From Desulfovulcanus ferrireducens (GTDB lineage Bacteria; Desulfobacterota; Desulfovibrionia; Desulfovibrionales; Desulfonatronovibrionaceae): a stretch of DNA of 64,000 bases. A model generated the notes under the pieces. That model did not search any database. It was given only the letters and a program-made list of their open reading frames with translations, and was not told the DNA's origin. Both the position numbers and the translations under genes were made by a program. Where the stretch lies: NCBI RefSeq assembly GCF_018704065.1, contig NZ_JAGUQP010000011.1:1-64000 (forward strand). Reading direction: 5' to 3'. Below are positions 48,174 through 58,392 of the stretch, one piece after another; within the stretch, counting starts at the first letter, position 1, and every line of letters begins with the position of its first letter.

Positions 48174-49079
48174 ATGACTGCAAGATCAAAGGACGACATG
48201 ACTCCATTAATATCAGTCGTACTTGTAACCTATAATAGGGCACATGTGCTACCAATTACTATAGAAAGTATTTTAGCACAAACGCAGCATGATTTTGAGT
48301 TAATTATCTGTGATGATTGTTCATCAGACGGTACTCAAAAGATATGTGAGGAATACGCTGTTCAGGACAGGAGAATTCGCTACTTCCGCCAGCCCAGAAA
48401 TCTTAATATGCCAGCAAATCTCAATTTTGGGATCACTAAGGCGCGATCGGACTATGTAGCTAACCTCCATGATGGAGATATGTATCGAGAAGACCTGCTT
48501 GAAAAATGGTACGGGGCACTTAGGAAATACCCAAAAGCGGCCTTTGTCTTTAACGAATATCTAACGATTGATGCCAGCGGTAATATTGTCTGTCATTATC
48601 GAGAACCCTTGTCTGAACTGCTAAATGGGAGATATTTCCTTGAGAAAATAATGTTTAGTCGGTGGCAATTTGATTCTCCCGTCTGGGGAACAGTTATGGG
48701 AAGGAAATCTATGTATGAAAGTGTGGGCTTGTTTGATGAGCGCTTTGGTATGCTGGCTGATGTGGATATGTGGATGAAATTAGCATATAAGTATGACGTA
48801 TGTTATGTGAAAGAACCACTGATTCAACTACCATCACGTGATACTTTGCCAAGTGGTAATCCATTTTCTTATTTTAAAACCATGCAAACAATTGATCAGA
48901 TTTTTCTCGAGAATAGGAAACGACTGTATGCAAACGATCTCAGGCTGTTGTCGCTTGAGCTTTGCAGACATTATGTTTTCCGGGTGTTGAAAGGAATCTA
49001 TAGTATGTTCATATTTGCAAAGCGAGGCAATTTAAACGGGGCATTGGATTCACTATTGACATGTATAGGGCGTTTTTAA
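48174..49079 (+). CDS. Glycosyltransferase family 2
   Basis: 301 residues from ATG 48174 (TTG 48162 in frame). ISVVLVTYNRAHVLPITIES, ICDDCSSDGTQKICEEY and NLHDGDMYRED (metal site) identify GT2. MLADVDMWMKLAYKYDVCYV is the usual downstream substrate-loop region. Likely one step of repeat-unit assembly. Confidence 0.87.
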   Translation: MTARSKDDMTPLISVVLVTYNRAHVLPITIESILAQTQHDFELIICDDCSSDGTQKICEEYAVQDRRIRYFRQPRNLNMPANLNFGITKARSDYVANLHDGDMYREDLLEKWYGALRKYPKAAFVFNEYLTIDASGNIVCHYREPLSELLNGRYFLEKIMFSRWQFDSPVWGTVMGRKSMYESVGLFDERFGMLADVDMWMKLAYKYDVCYVKEPLIQLPSRDTLPSGNPFSYFKTMQTIDQIFLENRKRLYANDLRLLSLELCRHYVFRVLKGIYSMFIFAKRGNLNGALDSLLTCIGRF

Positions 49080-49119
49080 TTTTTCTAACTATCAACTAAT
49101 AGTTATGGTTATGGAGAGT

Positions 49120-49424
49120 TTGTGGTTCCTATGATTTCCAGTACCAGGATTAAAAATAAGATATTAGAAGCTTGGACTGCCAGTTGTGCGGTAGTAACCA
49201 CAACTTTTGGTGCCGAAGCTCTAGAAATCTAAAAAATCTAAACAAGGTAAAAATATTCTGATTGCCGCCTCTCCGGCTGATTTGCCTGAACAACTGATTA
49301 AACTGCTGACAGATAGAGAGCTCAAAGATCGTCTAGGGCAGAGGGGCGTAAAACGGTACTTGACCGTTATAGTTGGGCAAGCAAAAGTCTTCTCCTGAAA
49401 CAATACCTGAGAGAATTTTCATGA
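49120..49424 (+). pseudogene. C-terminal remnant of a glycosyltransferase family 4 gene
   Basis: Reads RIKNKILEAWTASCAVVTTT, FGAEALEI, then stops and frameshifts, then GKNILIAASPADLPEQLI, KLLTDRELKDRLGQRG and SWASKSLLLKQYLREFS. This is the E-x7-E end of a GT4 enzyme with its N-terminal 300 or so residues lost. Its stop codon overlaps the ATG of the polymerase at 49421, showing that an intact GT4 gene was once coupled to it. Confidence 0.85.
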
Positions 49425-50908
49425 CAGTACTCCAAAACAGCCAGTCAAGACGGACTGATACTAAATACTTACATATCGCAGTCGGGGCGTTCGGACTTGT
49501 CTTGGTCATGGTTTTAATGAGCAGTACAACGGTGGATCTAAACTCTACCGATTTGGCCGCCTGGTTCGGCTTTCTGGCTATATTGGCGATGACTCTGTGG
49601 GCTGTTTGGCGTGCACGTGGGCGAAGAGAAAACATCTGGGTGGAGCCATCTTCGCTGTTCATGCTTTTTTATTTCTTTCGCTACGGGATAGGATGTCTAA
49701 CTATCAACTATTGGGATCAGATTCCTTTTAATACTCCCGGGTTGGATAAGGCCATGCTGGTCAGCAAGCATAACCTAGTTTATGGATCGTTCCTCACCGT
49801 AGTAGGTGGGCTTGGATTGCTTGCTGGAACTTTAATCCCTGCCTTGCCTACGCGCTCTATCCTTCCCGCAATTCGTTGGCAAATTAGCTGGCCGAGGTTT
49901 TGGCAGCATTCGCTCATTTTTTTGCCTGTCACTATAGTATTACTGCTTATGGTTTCCCTCAGGCCACATTTGATTCCATTATCAGTTCGTTATATCGTCC
50001 TCCTCATAGCGGAGGTGGGCGGAATCGTGGCCTGTGTCGGCATAATCAGGTATCTTGATTCTGGTAGTTCTATGCAACGTAAGTGGCTATTATTATCTTT
50101 GACTTTCATTTTTTTGAGCGCACTTATCGGTGTTCCGGTAGGAATGCGTGGAAATGTGCTAAAGCCATTCTTCTTGTTATTTATTGCTTACACAGCCTTG
50201 CGTGGTCGGCTGCCCAAGAAAGCTCTGTTACTGCTTCTTCCTCTGGTAGTGTTTATTGTCTTTCCGTGGCTAACCCTGGTAAAAGAAGCACGCTTTTCTC
50301 CAAATCCGGTCAGTAGAGTTGAATATGCTACCCAAGAATTAGGCCAAATGAGCACCAGAGATAAGCTGGAATTGGCCTCTTGGACATTTGTAGGCCGATT
50401 TATGGCGGGACCCTCCCTTATTTCAAGATTCAGCAACTTTTACCCTCAGGTTATTCCCTATGCTGGCTGGAAACCCTTGCGAATCAGTTTAGAAATGAAT
50501 CTTCCCCGCTTGTTGTTTCCTTCTAAAGGGAATCCTGGCGCACTCCTTAACGAATATTCCCGTCGCGTGGGCATAATTGGAGAACGAGACTATGTTACAT
50601 CTGCGGTTTTTGACGCAATATCCGGGTATTACATCATGTTCGGACCTATAAGTTTGTTTCTCTTTTGCGTCTTACAAGGGTACCTGTTTCGAGTATTGTA
50701 TGATTGGCTGGTGGTGCGTTCATTTTGGGTATTCGGCGTTGTTATTTATCTCTATTTTTTCTGGTCTTCGCCTGATTTTTCGGCAATATTCGTACAAGTG
50801 CCCAGTCTCATACGATATCTGATGATTTCCATTCCCATCTGCTACTTCTTGTCCAGAAGCAACGCTGGAGGGGTATCTGGTCACCCTTCGACTCCTAATA
50901 TAACTTAA
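49421..50908 (+). CDS. Wzy-like O-antigen/repeat-unit polymerase
   Basis: 495 residues from ATG 49421 (GAGAG upstream). About twelve membrane helices, with a long periplasmic segment (about 270-390) containing RFSPNPVSRVEYA and FPSKGNPGALLNEYSRRVG. The family resembles oligosaccharide repeat-unit polymerases. It would polymerise lipid-linked repeats in the periplasm. Its partner flippase Wzx is not in the window. Confidence 0.75.
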   Translation: MTVLQNSQSRRTDTKYLHIAVGAFGLVLVMVLMSSTTVDLNSTDLAAWFGFLAILAMTLWAVWRARGRRENIWVEPSSLFMLFYFFRYGIGCLTINYWDQIPFNTPGLDKAMLVSKHNLVYGSFLTVVGGLGLLAGTLIPALPTRSILPAIRWQISWPRFWQHSLIFLPVTIVLLLMVSLRPHLIPLSVRYIVLLIAEVGGIVACVGIIRYLDSGSSMQRKWLLLSLTFIFLSALIGVPVGMRGNVLKPFFLLFIAYTALRGRLPKKALLLLLPLVVFIVFPWLTLVKEARFSPNPVSRVEYATQELGQMSTRDKLELASWTFVGRFMAGPSLISRFSNFYPQVIPYAGWKPLRISLEMNLPRLLFPSKGNPGALLNEYSRRVGIIGERDYVTSAVFDAISGYYIMFGPISLFLFCVLQGYLFRVLYDWLVVRSFWVFGVVIYLYFFWSSPDFSAIFVQVPSLIRYLMISIPICYFLSRSNAGGVSGHPSTPNIT

Positions 50909-50975
50909 GATCGTTTCTTTGCTCGGATTATTTATAATAACGATCCCAAAACCAGCAATGGCAGGGCTGTCTAGC

Positions 50976-52067
50976 ATGAAAATAATTTTTTTGGCGAATT
51001 TAGCGCATGGCAGTACCTCCATGCAACGGATGAAGGCTCTACAGAGATTGGGGCATTCTGTTATACCTTTGGATACTAAATATACAGGGCATTGGATATC
51101 GCGATATTTGCAACATCAGATCAACCGCATAGATTATCATCTTACCGATTGGCGTATTGATCCATGGCGTGTCAACAGTCGTCTGCTGACATTGCTCGAT
51201 AGAGAGCAAGACTATCAGGCTCTTTGGCTTGAACGTGCTTTGATGGTTCGGCCTGCCACGCTCAAAAAAATAGCCCAGAGGTGGCCTCATTTGGTGATTG
51301 CCGGCTATAGCCCTGATGATCAAATGAATCCGGCCAACCATAGCCGTATTTATTTGAAAAGCATACCACTTTATGATGTTCTCTTTACCAATAAAACTTT
51401 TAATGTATCCGATTTATATGATATTGGAGCGCGAAGTGTAGTATTTGTCAAAAATGGTTTTGACCCGGACACCCATCGCCCCGTACCACTAACCTCAGAA
51501 GAGCGGGAGAGATTTGGTGCTCAGGTTAGCTTTGTAGGAACCTTTGAACGTGAACGAGCGGAATACTTACGCATTATTGCCGAGATGAAGATTTGCACAA
51601 TTAAGGTATGGGGAAATGACTGGAACAAGATGAAGAATCCGGGAGCGCTTAAGTCATGCATCCAGGGGATAGCTGTTTATGGAGACGACTATGCCCGGGT
51701 TATTTGCGCCAGCAACATTAATCTCTGTTTCCTGCGTAAAGCTAACCGTGATCAAGTAACGACCCGTTCTGTAGAAATTCCTGCCTGTGGAGGCTTTATG
51801 CTGGCCGAGCGTACCGATGAGCACTTGGCCTTATTTGCTGAAGACCGTGAGGCAGCCTACTTTGTTTTTGTTGAAGAGATGAACGCAAAGGTAAAATATT
51901 ATTTGGAACATCCCAAAAAACGTCACGAAATCGCCAAGGCCGGTCGGCAACGTTGTCTCAATGCTGGATATAGCAACCTGGAGCTTATGAAGGGCATGGT
52001 AGAGATTCTCCAAGACGAGGCTAACCGAAAAAATGGGTCTTCTGTCAAAACCTTAAATCTAAATTGA
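50976..52067 (+). CDS. CgeB-like glycosyltransferase
   Basis: 363 residues from ATG 50976. MKIIFLANLAHGSTSMQRMK starts the GT-B fold. NINLCFLRKANRDQVTTRSV with EIPACGGFMLAERTDEHLAL is the CgeB/Glyco_trans_1_2 signature (R..E.pacGgfml). It probably adds a sugar to the surface polymer. It begins 67 bases after the polymerase. Confidence 0.83.
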   Translation: MKIIFLANLAHGSTSMQRMKALQRLGHSVIPLDTKYTGHWISRYLQHQINRIDYHLTDWRIDPWRVNSRLLTLLDREQDYQALWLERALMVRPATLKKIAQRWPHLVIAGYSPDDQMNPANHSRIYLKSIPLYDVLFTNKTFNVSDLYDIGARSVVFVKNGFDPDTHRPVPLTSEERERFGAQVSFVGTFERERAEYLRIIAEMKICTIKVWGNDWNKMKNPGALKSCIQGIAVYGDDYARVICASNINLCFLRKANRDQVTTRSVEIPACGGFMLAERTDEHLALFAEDREAAYFVFVEEMNAKVKYYLEHPKKRHEIAKAGRQRCLNAGYSNLELMKGMVEILQDEANRKNGSSVKTLNLN

Positions 52068-52089
52068 TCACTCAAGGAGAAGTCTGTTT

Positions 52090-53286
52090 ATGATGGCCGA
52101 TGCCAACCGAAAATCAATTAGGATGGCTGTTCTGACCAGCCATCCCATTCAATATCAGGCTCCTTTATTTCGCCGCTTGAGCCAAGTGCCGGGGTTGGCA
52201 CTGCGTGTTTTTTTCTGCTGGGACTTCGGGGTACGGGAAGGACGTGATCCCCAGTTCGGTCGCGCGTTCAAGTGGGACATTCCACTGCTGGAAGGGTATG
52301 ATTATGAATTTCTAAAAAATGTCTCCTCAGATCCCGGCACGCATTGGTACTACGGCTTAAAGAATATCGACGCTGTTGAACGTATATTGGCATATATGCC
52401 CGATGTTTGTTGGATCAATGGTTACTGCCATTGGACAGAACGACAAGTCCTTAAGCACCTTAAACGGCGAGGTGTACAGATACTTTTTCGCGGGGAGTCG
52501 AATTTTCTGGTGTCGCCTCCTTTGTGGAAGCGTATGATCAAATGGTTCTACTTAAGGTGGTGGTTTGCCAACGTAGATCGCTTTTTATGCATTGGCAGCC
52601 TTAATCGGGAATTTTACCTACATTATGGAGTAAGCGAAGAACATTTATTCCTGGCCCCTTACGCGGTGGACAACGATTTTTTTAGCGGGTGTTCCGAAAC
52701 AGCTCAAATTGAGGCTAGGAGATGGCGAGTTGATCTGGGGATAGCACCGGACACCACTGTAGTGCTATTTGCCGCCAAACTCATTCCTAAGAAAAGGCCA
52801 CTTGACCTGTTACGGGCTTTTGCCGGCTGCAGACATGTTAAACATGCGGTGCTTGTTTTTGTGGGCGATGGTGAGTTGAGAGATGACCTGATAAAAGAGG
52901 TGGAACGTTTGCGACTGACAGACAGGGTATACTTGTTGGGCTTTCAGAACCAGTCACGTATGCCCACCTGTTATGCGCTGGGAGACATAATGGTACTGCC
53001 ATCTATGATAGAACCTTGGGGGCTGGCAGTCAACGAGGCCATGAACCTTGCTCGTCCCATCATCGTTTCAACAAGGGTTGGAGCAGCTCCGGATCTGGTA
53101 GCTCCGGGAAAGGCGGGATGGATTTTCCCGGCTGGTGATTCAGAGGCACTTACACGGTGTCTTGACGAGGCCCTAGAGGACCGAAGGCGGTTGGTCTATA
53201 TGGGCATAGAGGCTAGGGAAAGAATTAAGCAGTGGGGAATTGACCAAACAGTCGAAGGCATCCTAAACGCTGTCAGATCCTTGTAG
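52090..53286 (+). CDS. Glycosyltransferase family 4
   Basis: 398 residues; AAGGAG precedes ATG 52090. MAVLTSHPIQYQAPLFRRL opens the acceptor half. FAAKLIPKKRPLDLLRAF and PSMIEPWGLAVNEAMNLARP hold the E-x7-E donor site. The gene is 22 bases after the CgeB-like transferase and 21 before a methyltransferase, so all three are probably co-transcribed. Confidence 0.88.
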   Translation: MMADANRKSIRMAVLTSHPIQYQAPLFRRLSQVPGLALRVFFCWDFGVREGRDPQFGRAFKWDIPLLEGYDYEFLKNVSSDPGTHWYYGLKNIDAVERILAYMPDVCWINGYCHWTERQVLKHLKRRGVQILFRGESNFLVSPPLWKRMIKWFYLRWWFANVDRFLCIGSLNREFYLHYGVSEEHLFLAPYAVDNDFFSGCSETAQIEARRWRVDLGIAPDTTVVLFAAKLIPKKRPLDLLRAFAGCRHVKHAVLVFVGDGELRDDLIKEVERLRLTDRVYLLGFQNQSRMPTCYALGDIMVLPSMIEPWGLAVNEAMNLARPIIVSTRVGAAPDLVAPGKAGWIFPAGDSEALTRCLDEALEDRRRLVYMGIEARERIKQWGIDQTVEGILNAVRSL

Positions 53287-53307
53287 GATTGTCTTCAAGG
53301 GGTAACC

Positions 53308-54066
53308 ATGAGGGTTTCTCGCCAGGCTCTTGACCGATGGATGGAACGCCATCAGATCGGTCCATTTGACCTTAGTTATGTTAACACTACTCTTGCCTTC
53401 TTGGAAGCTGTTGAGGCAGTTCTTCCTAAAGGCGCTGTTGTGCTTGATTTAGGGTGTGGCTGCCACGACCAACATGACAGGCGTGGGCGCTTTGCCCATC
53501 TGGTGAGCACGTTTTATGGTATTGATATAGAGCCTGGGGTCTACAGGAACAAAGGACTTGATTTAGCTTGTCGCGGTGATGTGTGTCATATCCCATTTAG
53601 AGACAAAATGTTTGATGTGGTTTACGCTGACTATGTAATGGAACACGTAGAGCGGCCGGATAAGGCTTTTTCGGAGGTATACCGTGTTCTTAAGCCAGGT
53701 GGCCATTTTGTCTTTCGCACCCCTAATTTTAAACACTATGTTCCCTTGGTGGCGAAAATGGCGCAAGGACGAATTTACAGAGCACTGTTGCGCCTGAGCG
53801 GTCGGGATGAGCAGGATTCTTTTCCGACCTATTTTCGAGCTAATACGCACCATCGTTTAGTTAAGTTGGCATACGATAGTGGTTTTAGAGTCGTTGGTAT
53901 TCAATTTGCCGATGGAGGACCTTTTTATCTTAAAAATTTTCTACCACTCTACACCCTTGGAATCTTGCATCAATGGTGTGTAAATAAGATCTCTTGTTTG
54001 AATCAATTTTGCGGGAATATCATAGGAACTTTCGTACGACCAGGGATAAAAGAAGAGGGACTATAG
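53308..54066 (+). CDS. Class I SAM methyltransferase
   Basis: 252 residues with AAGGGG upstream. AVVLDLGCGCHDQHDRRG near 45 is motif I, VYADYVMEHVERPDKAFSE and VLKPGGHFVFRTPN are motifs II-III of type 11 methyltransferases. It likely methylates a glycan or sugar. Target unknown. Confidence 0.83.
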   Translation: MRVSRQALDRWMERHQIGPFDLSYVNTTLAFLEAVEAVLPKGAVVLDLGCGCHDQHDRRGRFAHLVSTFYGIDIEPGVYRNKGLDLACRGDVCHIPFRDKMFDVVYADYVMEHVERPDKAFSEVYRVLKPGGHFVFRTPNFKHYVPLVAKMAQGRIYRALLRLSGRDEQDSFPTYFRANTHHRLVKLAYDSGFRVVGIQFADGGPFYLKNFLPLYTLGILHQWCVNKISCLNQFCGNIIGTFVRPGIKEEGL

Positions 54067-54138
54067 GTTTGAAGTAGTGTTGTTAAATCAGAAATTTTAT
54101 AGTCTCTATCTAAGTCGCCTGAGCTAAGGAACTCTAAC

Positions 54139-54909
54139 GTGGTCAAATCTGCCAAACAAAAAATCATTGAGAATTACTATGAAACAACCTCAGCGAGGTC
54201 CGGAAGTGGAAACACAGCCTATTATGAGCGTTGTGCCTCTCATCTGGCTCGCCGCTTGCAGAGGTGGCTTCCGAAAGATCCGGAGTGCACGGTCTTGGAC
54301 CTCGGATGTGGCCGTGGAGAATTGCTATACTTGTTGGAAAAACGCGGTTTTAATAATCTGACCGGTGTAAATCTCAGCAAAAAGGAACTTGAGCAAACCC
54401 GAAGATATACGAAAGCGGCGTACTATTGCCAAGACATATTGACCTTTTTACACGAGACGAAACTGACATTTGATTGGATTGGAGTCCTAAACATCTTAGA
54501 GCACCTGGATAGAGACACCCTGCTAAACGTTCTACAGGCCTCGGCCGCCCGATTACGGCCTGGAGGCGTGATTGTCGCCATGGTCCCGAATGCGATATCC
54601 CCGTTTGCAGCCGTAACGCGGTTTTGGGACATTACCCATGAATTGTCATTTACTCCTAATAATTTTCGTCAGTTGGCGCATCTATCCGGCCTCTCTCCGT
54701 GCATAGAGTTTAGAGAATGCAGCCCAAAGCCCCATGGGTTAAAAAGCCTTATTAGATGGATGGGTTGGCAATGTATAAGGGGTCTGATCCGATCCTATTT
54801 GCTGATTGAAACGGGAGATTCCAAAGGAGGCATTTATACAATGGATATGCTTGTGCGTTTGCATGTAGCCGAAGACTATGCGGTAGGCAAATGCACTACA
54901 CTAAGTTAG
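54139..54909 (+). CDS. Class I SAM methyltransferase
   Basis: 256 residues from GTG 54139 (AAGGA upstream). CTVLDLGCGRGELLYLLEKRG is motif I; IGVLNILEHLDRDTLLNVL and LRPGGVIVAMVPNAISPF follow. Similar in kind to the preceding methyltransferase but not a recent duplicate. A terminal methyl cap recognised by the Wzt C-terminus is one possible role for either enzyme. Confidence 0.83.
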   Translation: MVKSAKQKIIENYYETTSARSGSGNTAYYERCASHLARRLQRWLPKDPECTVLDLGCGRGELLYLLEKRGFNNLTGVNLSKKELEQTRRYTKAAYYCQDILTFLHETKLTFDWIGVLNILEHLDRDTLLNVLQASAARLRPGGVIVAMVPNAISPFAAVTRFWDITHELSFTPNNFRQLAHLSGLSPCIEFRECSPKPHGLKSLIRWMGWQCIRGLIRSYLLIETGDSKGGIYTMDMLVRLHVAEDYAVGKCTTLS

Positions 54910-55030
54910 CAACTATCGTGTCTCAAAATCACTTAAAAATCATTGACAAGTATGGAGCAAAGGGCGTTAGAAAAAAAATCAAGCTAATGCCTTTTTTACT
55001 CTCGACTTGTCTAATAATGATACAAAGTAA

Positions 55031-56212
55031 ATGAAACTTCTCTGTATAGTTCCAAGTTACTGGCCAGCTTTTCAGTTTGGTGGTCCAATATACTCTGTGC
55101 ATGGCTTGAATAAAGCTTTAGTTAAAAAGGGGGTTGATGTAACCGTCTATACGACGAATGTTGGTTTAAATGGAAAGGTTCCGGTTAATCAGGAAGTTGA
55201 TGTTGATGAGGTAAAGATCACTTACTTTGCATTTACAAAGTCTTTTGAGTTTATGGGTGCAACAGGATGGCAGTTTACTTGGCAGATGACGAGGGCTTTG
55301 AGAAATAATCTGAATAAGTTCGATTTAGTTCATATTGTAGCTGTGTGGAATTATCCTATAACGGCTGCAGCTCATTATTGCAAGAGATATAAAAAACCTT
55401 ACCTCATTTCTCCAAGAGGTCTTCTATATCCTTACACTACTGGCAAAAAATCTTGGAAAAAATGGCCATATTATCATCTTATGATAAAAAAGACCCTTAG
55501 GTGTGCCTCTGCCATTCACTACACCACAGAGGATGAAAAAGAGCTGTGTCACAGGTTTTTAGGGCTTAATAATCAAGCCGTTGTTGTGCCTAATGGACTG
55601 GAACTGCTGAAATTTGAAGCTCTCCCTCCAGGGGATGAATTTTTTAATACATATCCTCATCTTTCCGACAAAAGGCTTTTGCTTTATCTTGGCAGGATTA
55701 ATTGGAAAAAGGGACTTGATATATTGATAGAGGCTTTCTCTTATTTAGTAAAAAATCGTAAAGATGCTCACCTTGTTTTGGTAGGAGGGGACGACGGCGA
55801 CGGATATAAAGAGAAAATAGAAAGGCTGGTAAAAAAGTATGGAATTGAAAAGTATGTAACTTTTACAGGCATTCTCTCCGGGAGTAAGAAGCTGGCCGCA
55901 TATAGGGCGGTTGAAATTTTTATTCTTCCCTCCTATTCTGAAAATTTTGGCATGGTCGTTGTTGAGGCGATGGCCTGCGGATGTCCTGTAATAATAAGCA
56001 ACAGGGTGGGGATATACAGGGAAGTACAGCAGAGAGAGGCGGGCATGGTGATTGAACCTGAAGTGTCTGAGATTGTTAAGGCAGTTGAGCTTTTACTTGA
56101 TAATAAAGGCCTGAAAGAGCGAATAAGTGCTAATGGGTATGATTTAGTGAAAAGTCAATATGATATTGATAAGGTGGCAGAAAAGATGATTGGAGTTTAT
56201 GAATCTATGTGA
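55031..56212 (+). CDS. Glycosyltransferase family 4
   Basis: 393 residues. CIVPSYWPAFQFGGPIYSVH is a distinctive start of one GT4 subgroup; LYLGRINWKKGLDILIEAF and PSYSENFGMVVVEAMACGCP carry the donor site. More AT-rich than the genes before it. It is followed by a dead insertion sequence. Confidence 0.88.
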   Translation: MKLLCIVPSYWPAFQFGGPIYSVHGLNKALVKKGVDVTVYTTNVGLNGKVPVNQEVDVDEVKITYFAFTKSFEFMGATGWQFTWQMTRALRNNLNKFDLVHIVAVWNYPITAAAHYCKRYKKPYLISPRGLLYPYTTGKKSWKKWPYYHLMIKKTLRCASAIHYTTEDEKELCHRFLGLNNQAVVVPNGLELLKFEALPPGDEFFNTYPHLSDKRLLLYLGRINWKKGLDILIEAFSYLVKNRKDAHLVLVGGDDGDGYKEKIERLVKKYGIEKYVTFTGILSGSKKLAAYRAVEIFILPSYSENFGMVVVEAMACGCPVIISNRVGIYREVQQREAGMVIEPEVSEIVKAVELLLDNKGLKERISANGYDLVKSQYDIDKVAEKMIGVYESM

Positions 56213-56490
56213 TGAGTAAGTAATGTGGTTAAAGGATTTGGGTGGATCGAAATGAGACTAGAAGTACATGATTATTTGATGCTGGCTATGCGGAGTTTAA
56301 TGTTAATAAAGAAGCTTGCATCCTTGATTAAAAGTCAAAATTTGTTGATAGTAGAATTTTATAAGGATGGCTATTAACTGAGAGCGGCATAAACTTGGCT
56401 AAGAAAAATATAATGTTCGCTTTTTCCATCATGATTCCTATGATAAGAGATTATCGCGTCTATTATCCTACGTGTCTCCTCAGGATATGA
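56213..56490. other. Gap before the IS5 remnant
   Basis: No supported gene. It may contain the lost right end of the insertion sequence and small remnants of other genes, none recognisable. Confidence 0.3.
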
Positions 56491-57297
56491 TTAACTTAGT
56501 CGACTAAAAAGTCTTTCTTTGAGTAATTTTTCATTAAATTTTTGGTGAACCAGCCTAAAAAACTCAGAAATTTGAGCCTTGTTTTTTTTGAAATTATAAG
56601 CGGCTGATGGCATTAACGGGTTATAGTATCCCCCAGACTGCCTTTGAGAAAGTTTCTGGCTAAACGAAAATCAGACTTTAGATGCCCTATTACAGACTCA
56701 ATTCCTGCCCTTCTTCTAAATCTCTTTCGGGCTTTCTGCTTCTGGTAGGCTGTATCAGTTTCTTTGGGTAGCTTGGGAGTAAGGATTCTGGTTCCTTCTA
56801 CTATTGTTTTACCTTTAGCTACGGTCACAAATAGCCACTTTAGGGGCTCTGCCCACAAGATTCTTTAATTGGGACAATAAGTTGGGTAAGGTGTGACCAC
56901 CATAGGTATTTTCTTTAAAACTTATAGCACCAAATATGATTCCTGTAGTCTTGGTCATAGCCAGACATGTTTTGGAGCCAAATTTATATTTCTTATGCTC
57001 TTTGCCTTTGCTTATACAATAAACTTCGGGCTCATGGAGGATATAGATTTTATTCTTGTTTTTTCTTTTTTGATGATAAACCTTTTCAAAAAGCTCAATT
57101 TGTTCCTTGTATTTTGGGTAAACTTCTTAAGGCAGCTTATGTTTGATTTATCGAACTAGAATTCCGGTTATGGTCTTAATCCGTTCCCAGGGGATTTTTT
57201 TAGACAAAATAATCAAAGGATGTTTGGGATTAAGCTGATCCATTAAATCTGGATATAAAAAAACACGTTGTTTAATTTTAGGCATAGTAGTTTGCAT
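56491..57297 (-). pseudogene. IS5-family transposase remnant
   Basis: From ATG 57297 (AGGTGA upstream) it reads MPKIKQRVFLYPDLMDQLNP and LIILSKKIPWERIKTI, then stops and an internal deletion, then FEKVYHQKRKNKNKIYILHE, CISKGKEHKKYKFGSKTC, TTGIIFGAISFKENTYGGHT, and at 56858-56613 RRRAGIESVIGHLKSDFRLA before a further frameshift and FFRLVHQKFNEKLLKERLFS. This order is the IS5-type DDE transposase. At about 800 bases it is well short of a full gene and cannot be active. Confidence 0.87.
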
Positions 57298-57468
57298 AAA
57301 ATCACCTGCCTGATAATTAAAATTTCCGATCAGTTTTTTACATCAATTAACTATTTCCCGGTCGAGTATGTTATATTAAATTTAACATTTTCCCAATAAT
57401 TATCAGACAGTTAAATACTCTTTAAATGTCGATTAACTTAAAGAAAGCTTTCAGTTGTTAGGTGCTAT

Positions 57469-58392
57469 ATGCTTGAAGATATTACAATTATTGTTTTAAC
57501 TTTTAATGAGGAGAAAAATGCCCAGGCATGTTTAGATAGTATAAAAGGTGTTACCTCTAATATTTTTGTTGTTGATTCATTTTCCACAGATAAGACTCTG
57601 GAGATTTTGCATAATTACGACATAAAATATGTACAACATGAGTTTATAAGTTATTCTCAACAAAGAAATTGGGCGCAAAAAAATAATCCTTTTAATACTG
57701 AATGGGTTTTTCATTTAGATGCGGACGAGAGATTTACTGTTGAATTGAAATGCTGGCTAGAAAAAAAATTTAATAGAGATAAACAAAAGCTTGATGGCTT
57801 CATGTTTAGTAGAAGAACAGTTTTTTTAGGAAAATGGATACGCTTTGGGGGGCACTACCCATGTTATCATTTGAGATTATATCGTTCTTTATTGGGAGTA
57901 TGCGAGGATAAAGCATATGATCAGCATTTTGTGGTTAATGGTAAAGTAAAAAATATTAATGGTATAGATATAATAGATACTGTTACAACCGATATATCCT
58001 CATTTATTAACGCACATAATAAATGGGCAACAAATGAAGCAATAGAATTAGTTCTGCAAGAACAAAAAGGAGATATAACTGAGAATATTTTAGGTAATCC
58101 TATTGAAAAAAGAAGATGGTTAAAAAATAATTTATTTCAAAATGCTCCGCTTTTTTTAAGAAGTTTTATTTATTTTATTTATAGGTATTTCTTTAAGTTA
58201 GGCTTTTTAGATGGGAAAGAGGGTTTAATATTTCATATTTTACAAGGTTTTTGGTTTAGATTTTTAGTAGATGCTAAGGTTTATGAAATTTATACAAAAG
58301 CGGGGAAAGACCGGGAAATGATAAAAGATTATCTAAAAAGTGAATATCAAATAACTCTTGATAAAACTATTACAAACAGGAGCCAAAAATGA
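57469..58392 (+). CDS. Glycosyltransferase family 2, WaaE/KdtX-like
   Basis: 307 residues. ITIIVLTFNEEKNAQACLDS, VVDSFSTDKTLEIL and WVFHLDADERF (metal site) are typical of the LPS core beta-glycosyltransferase subgroup (WaaE/KdtX). GGHYPCYHLRLYR follows. Very AT-rich, and it overlaps the carbamoyltransferase start by ATGA although that gene is much less AT-rich. Confidence 0.86.
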   Translation: MLEDITIIVLTFNEEKNAQACLDSIKGVTSNIFVVDSFSTDKTLEILHNYDIKYVQHEFISYSQQRNWAQKNNPFNTEWVFHLDADERFTVELKCWLEKKFNRDKQKLDGFMFSRRTVFLGKWIRFGGHYPCYHLRLYRSLLGVCEDKAYDQHFVVNGKVKNINGIDIIDTVTTDISSFINAHNKWATNEAIELVLQEQKGDITENILGNPIEKRRWLKNNLFQNAPLFLRSFIYFIYRYFFKLGFLDGKEGLIFHILQGFWFRFLVDAKVYEIYTKAGKDREMIKDYLKSEYQITLDKTITNRSQK

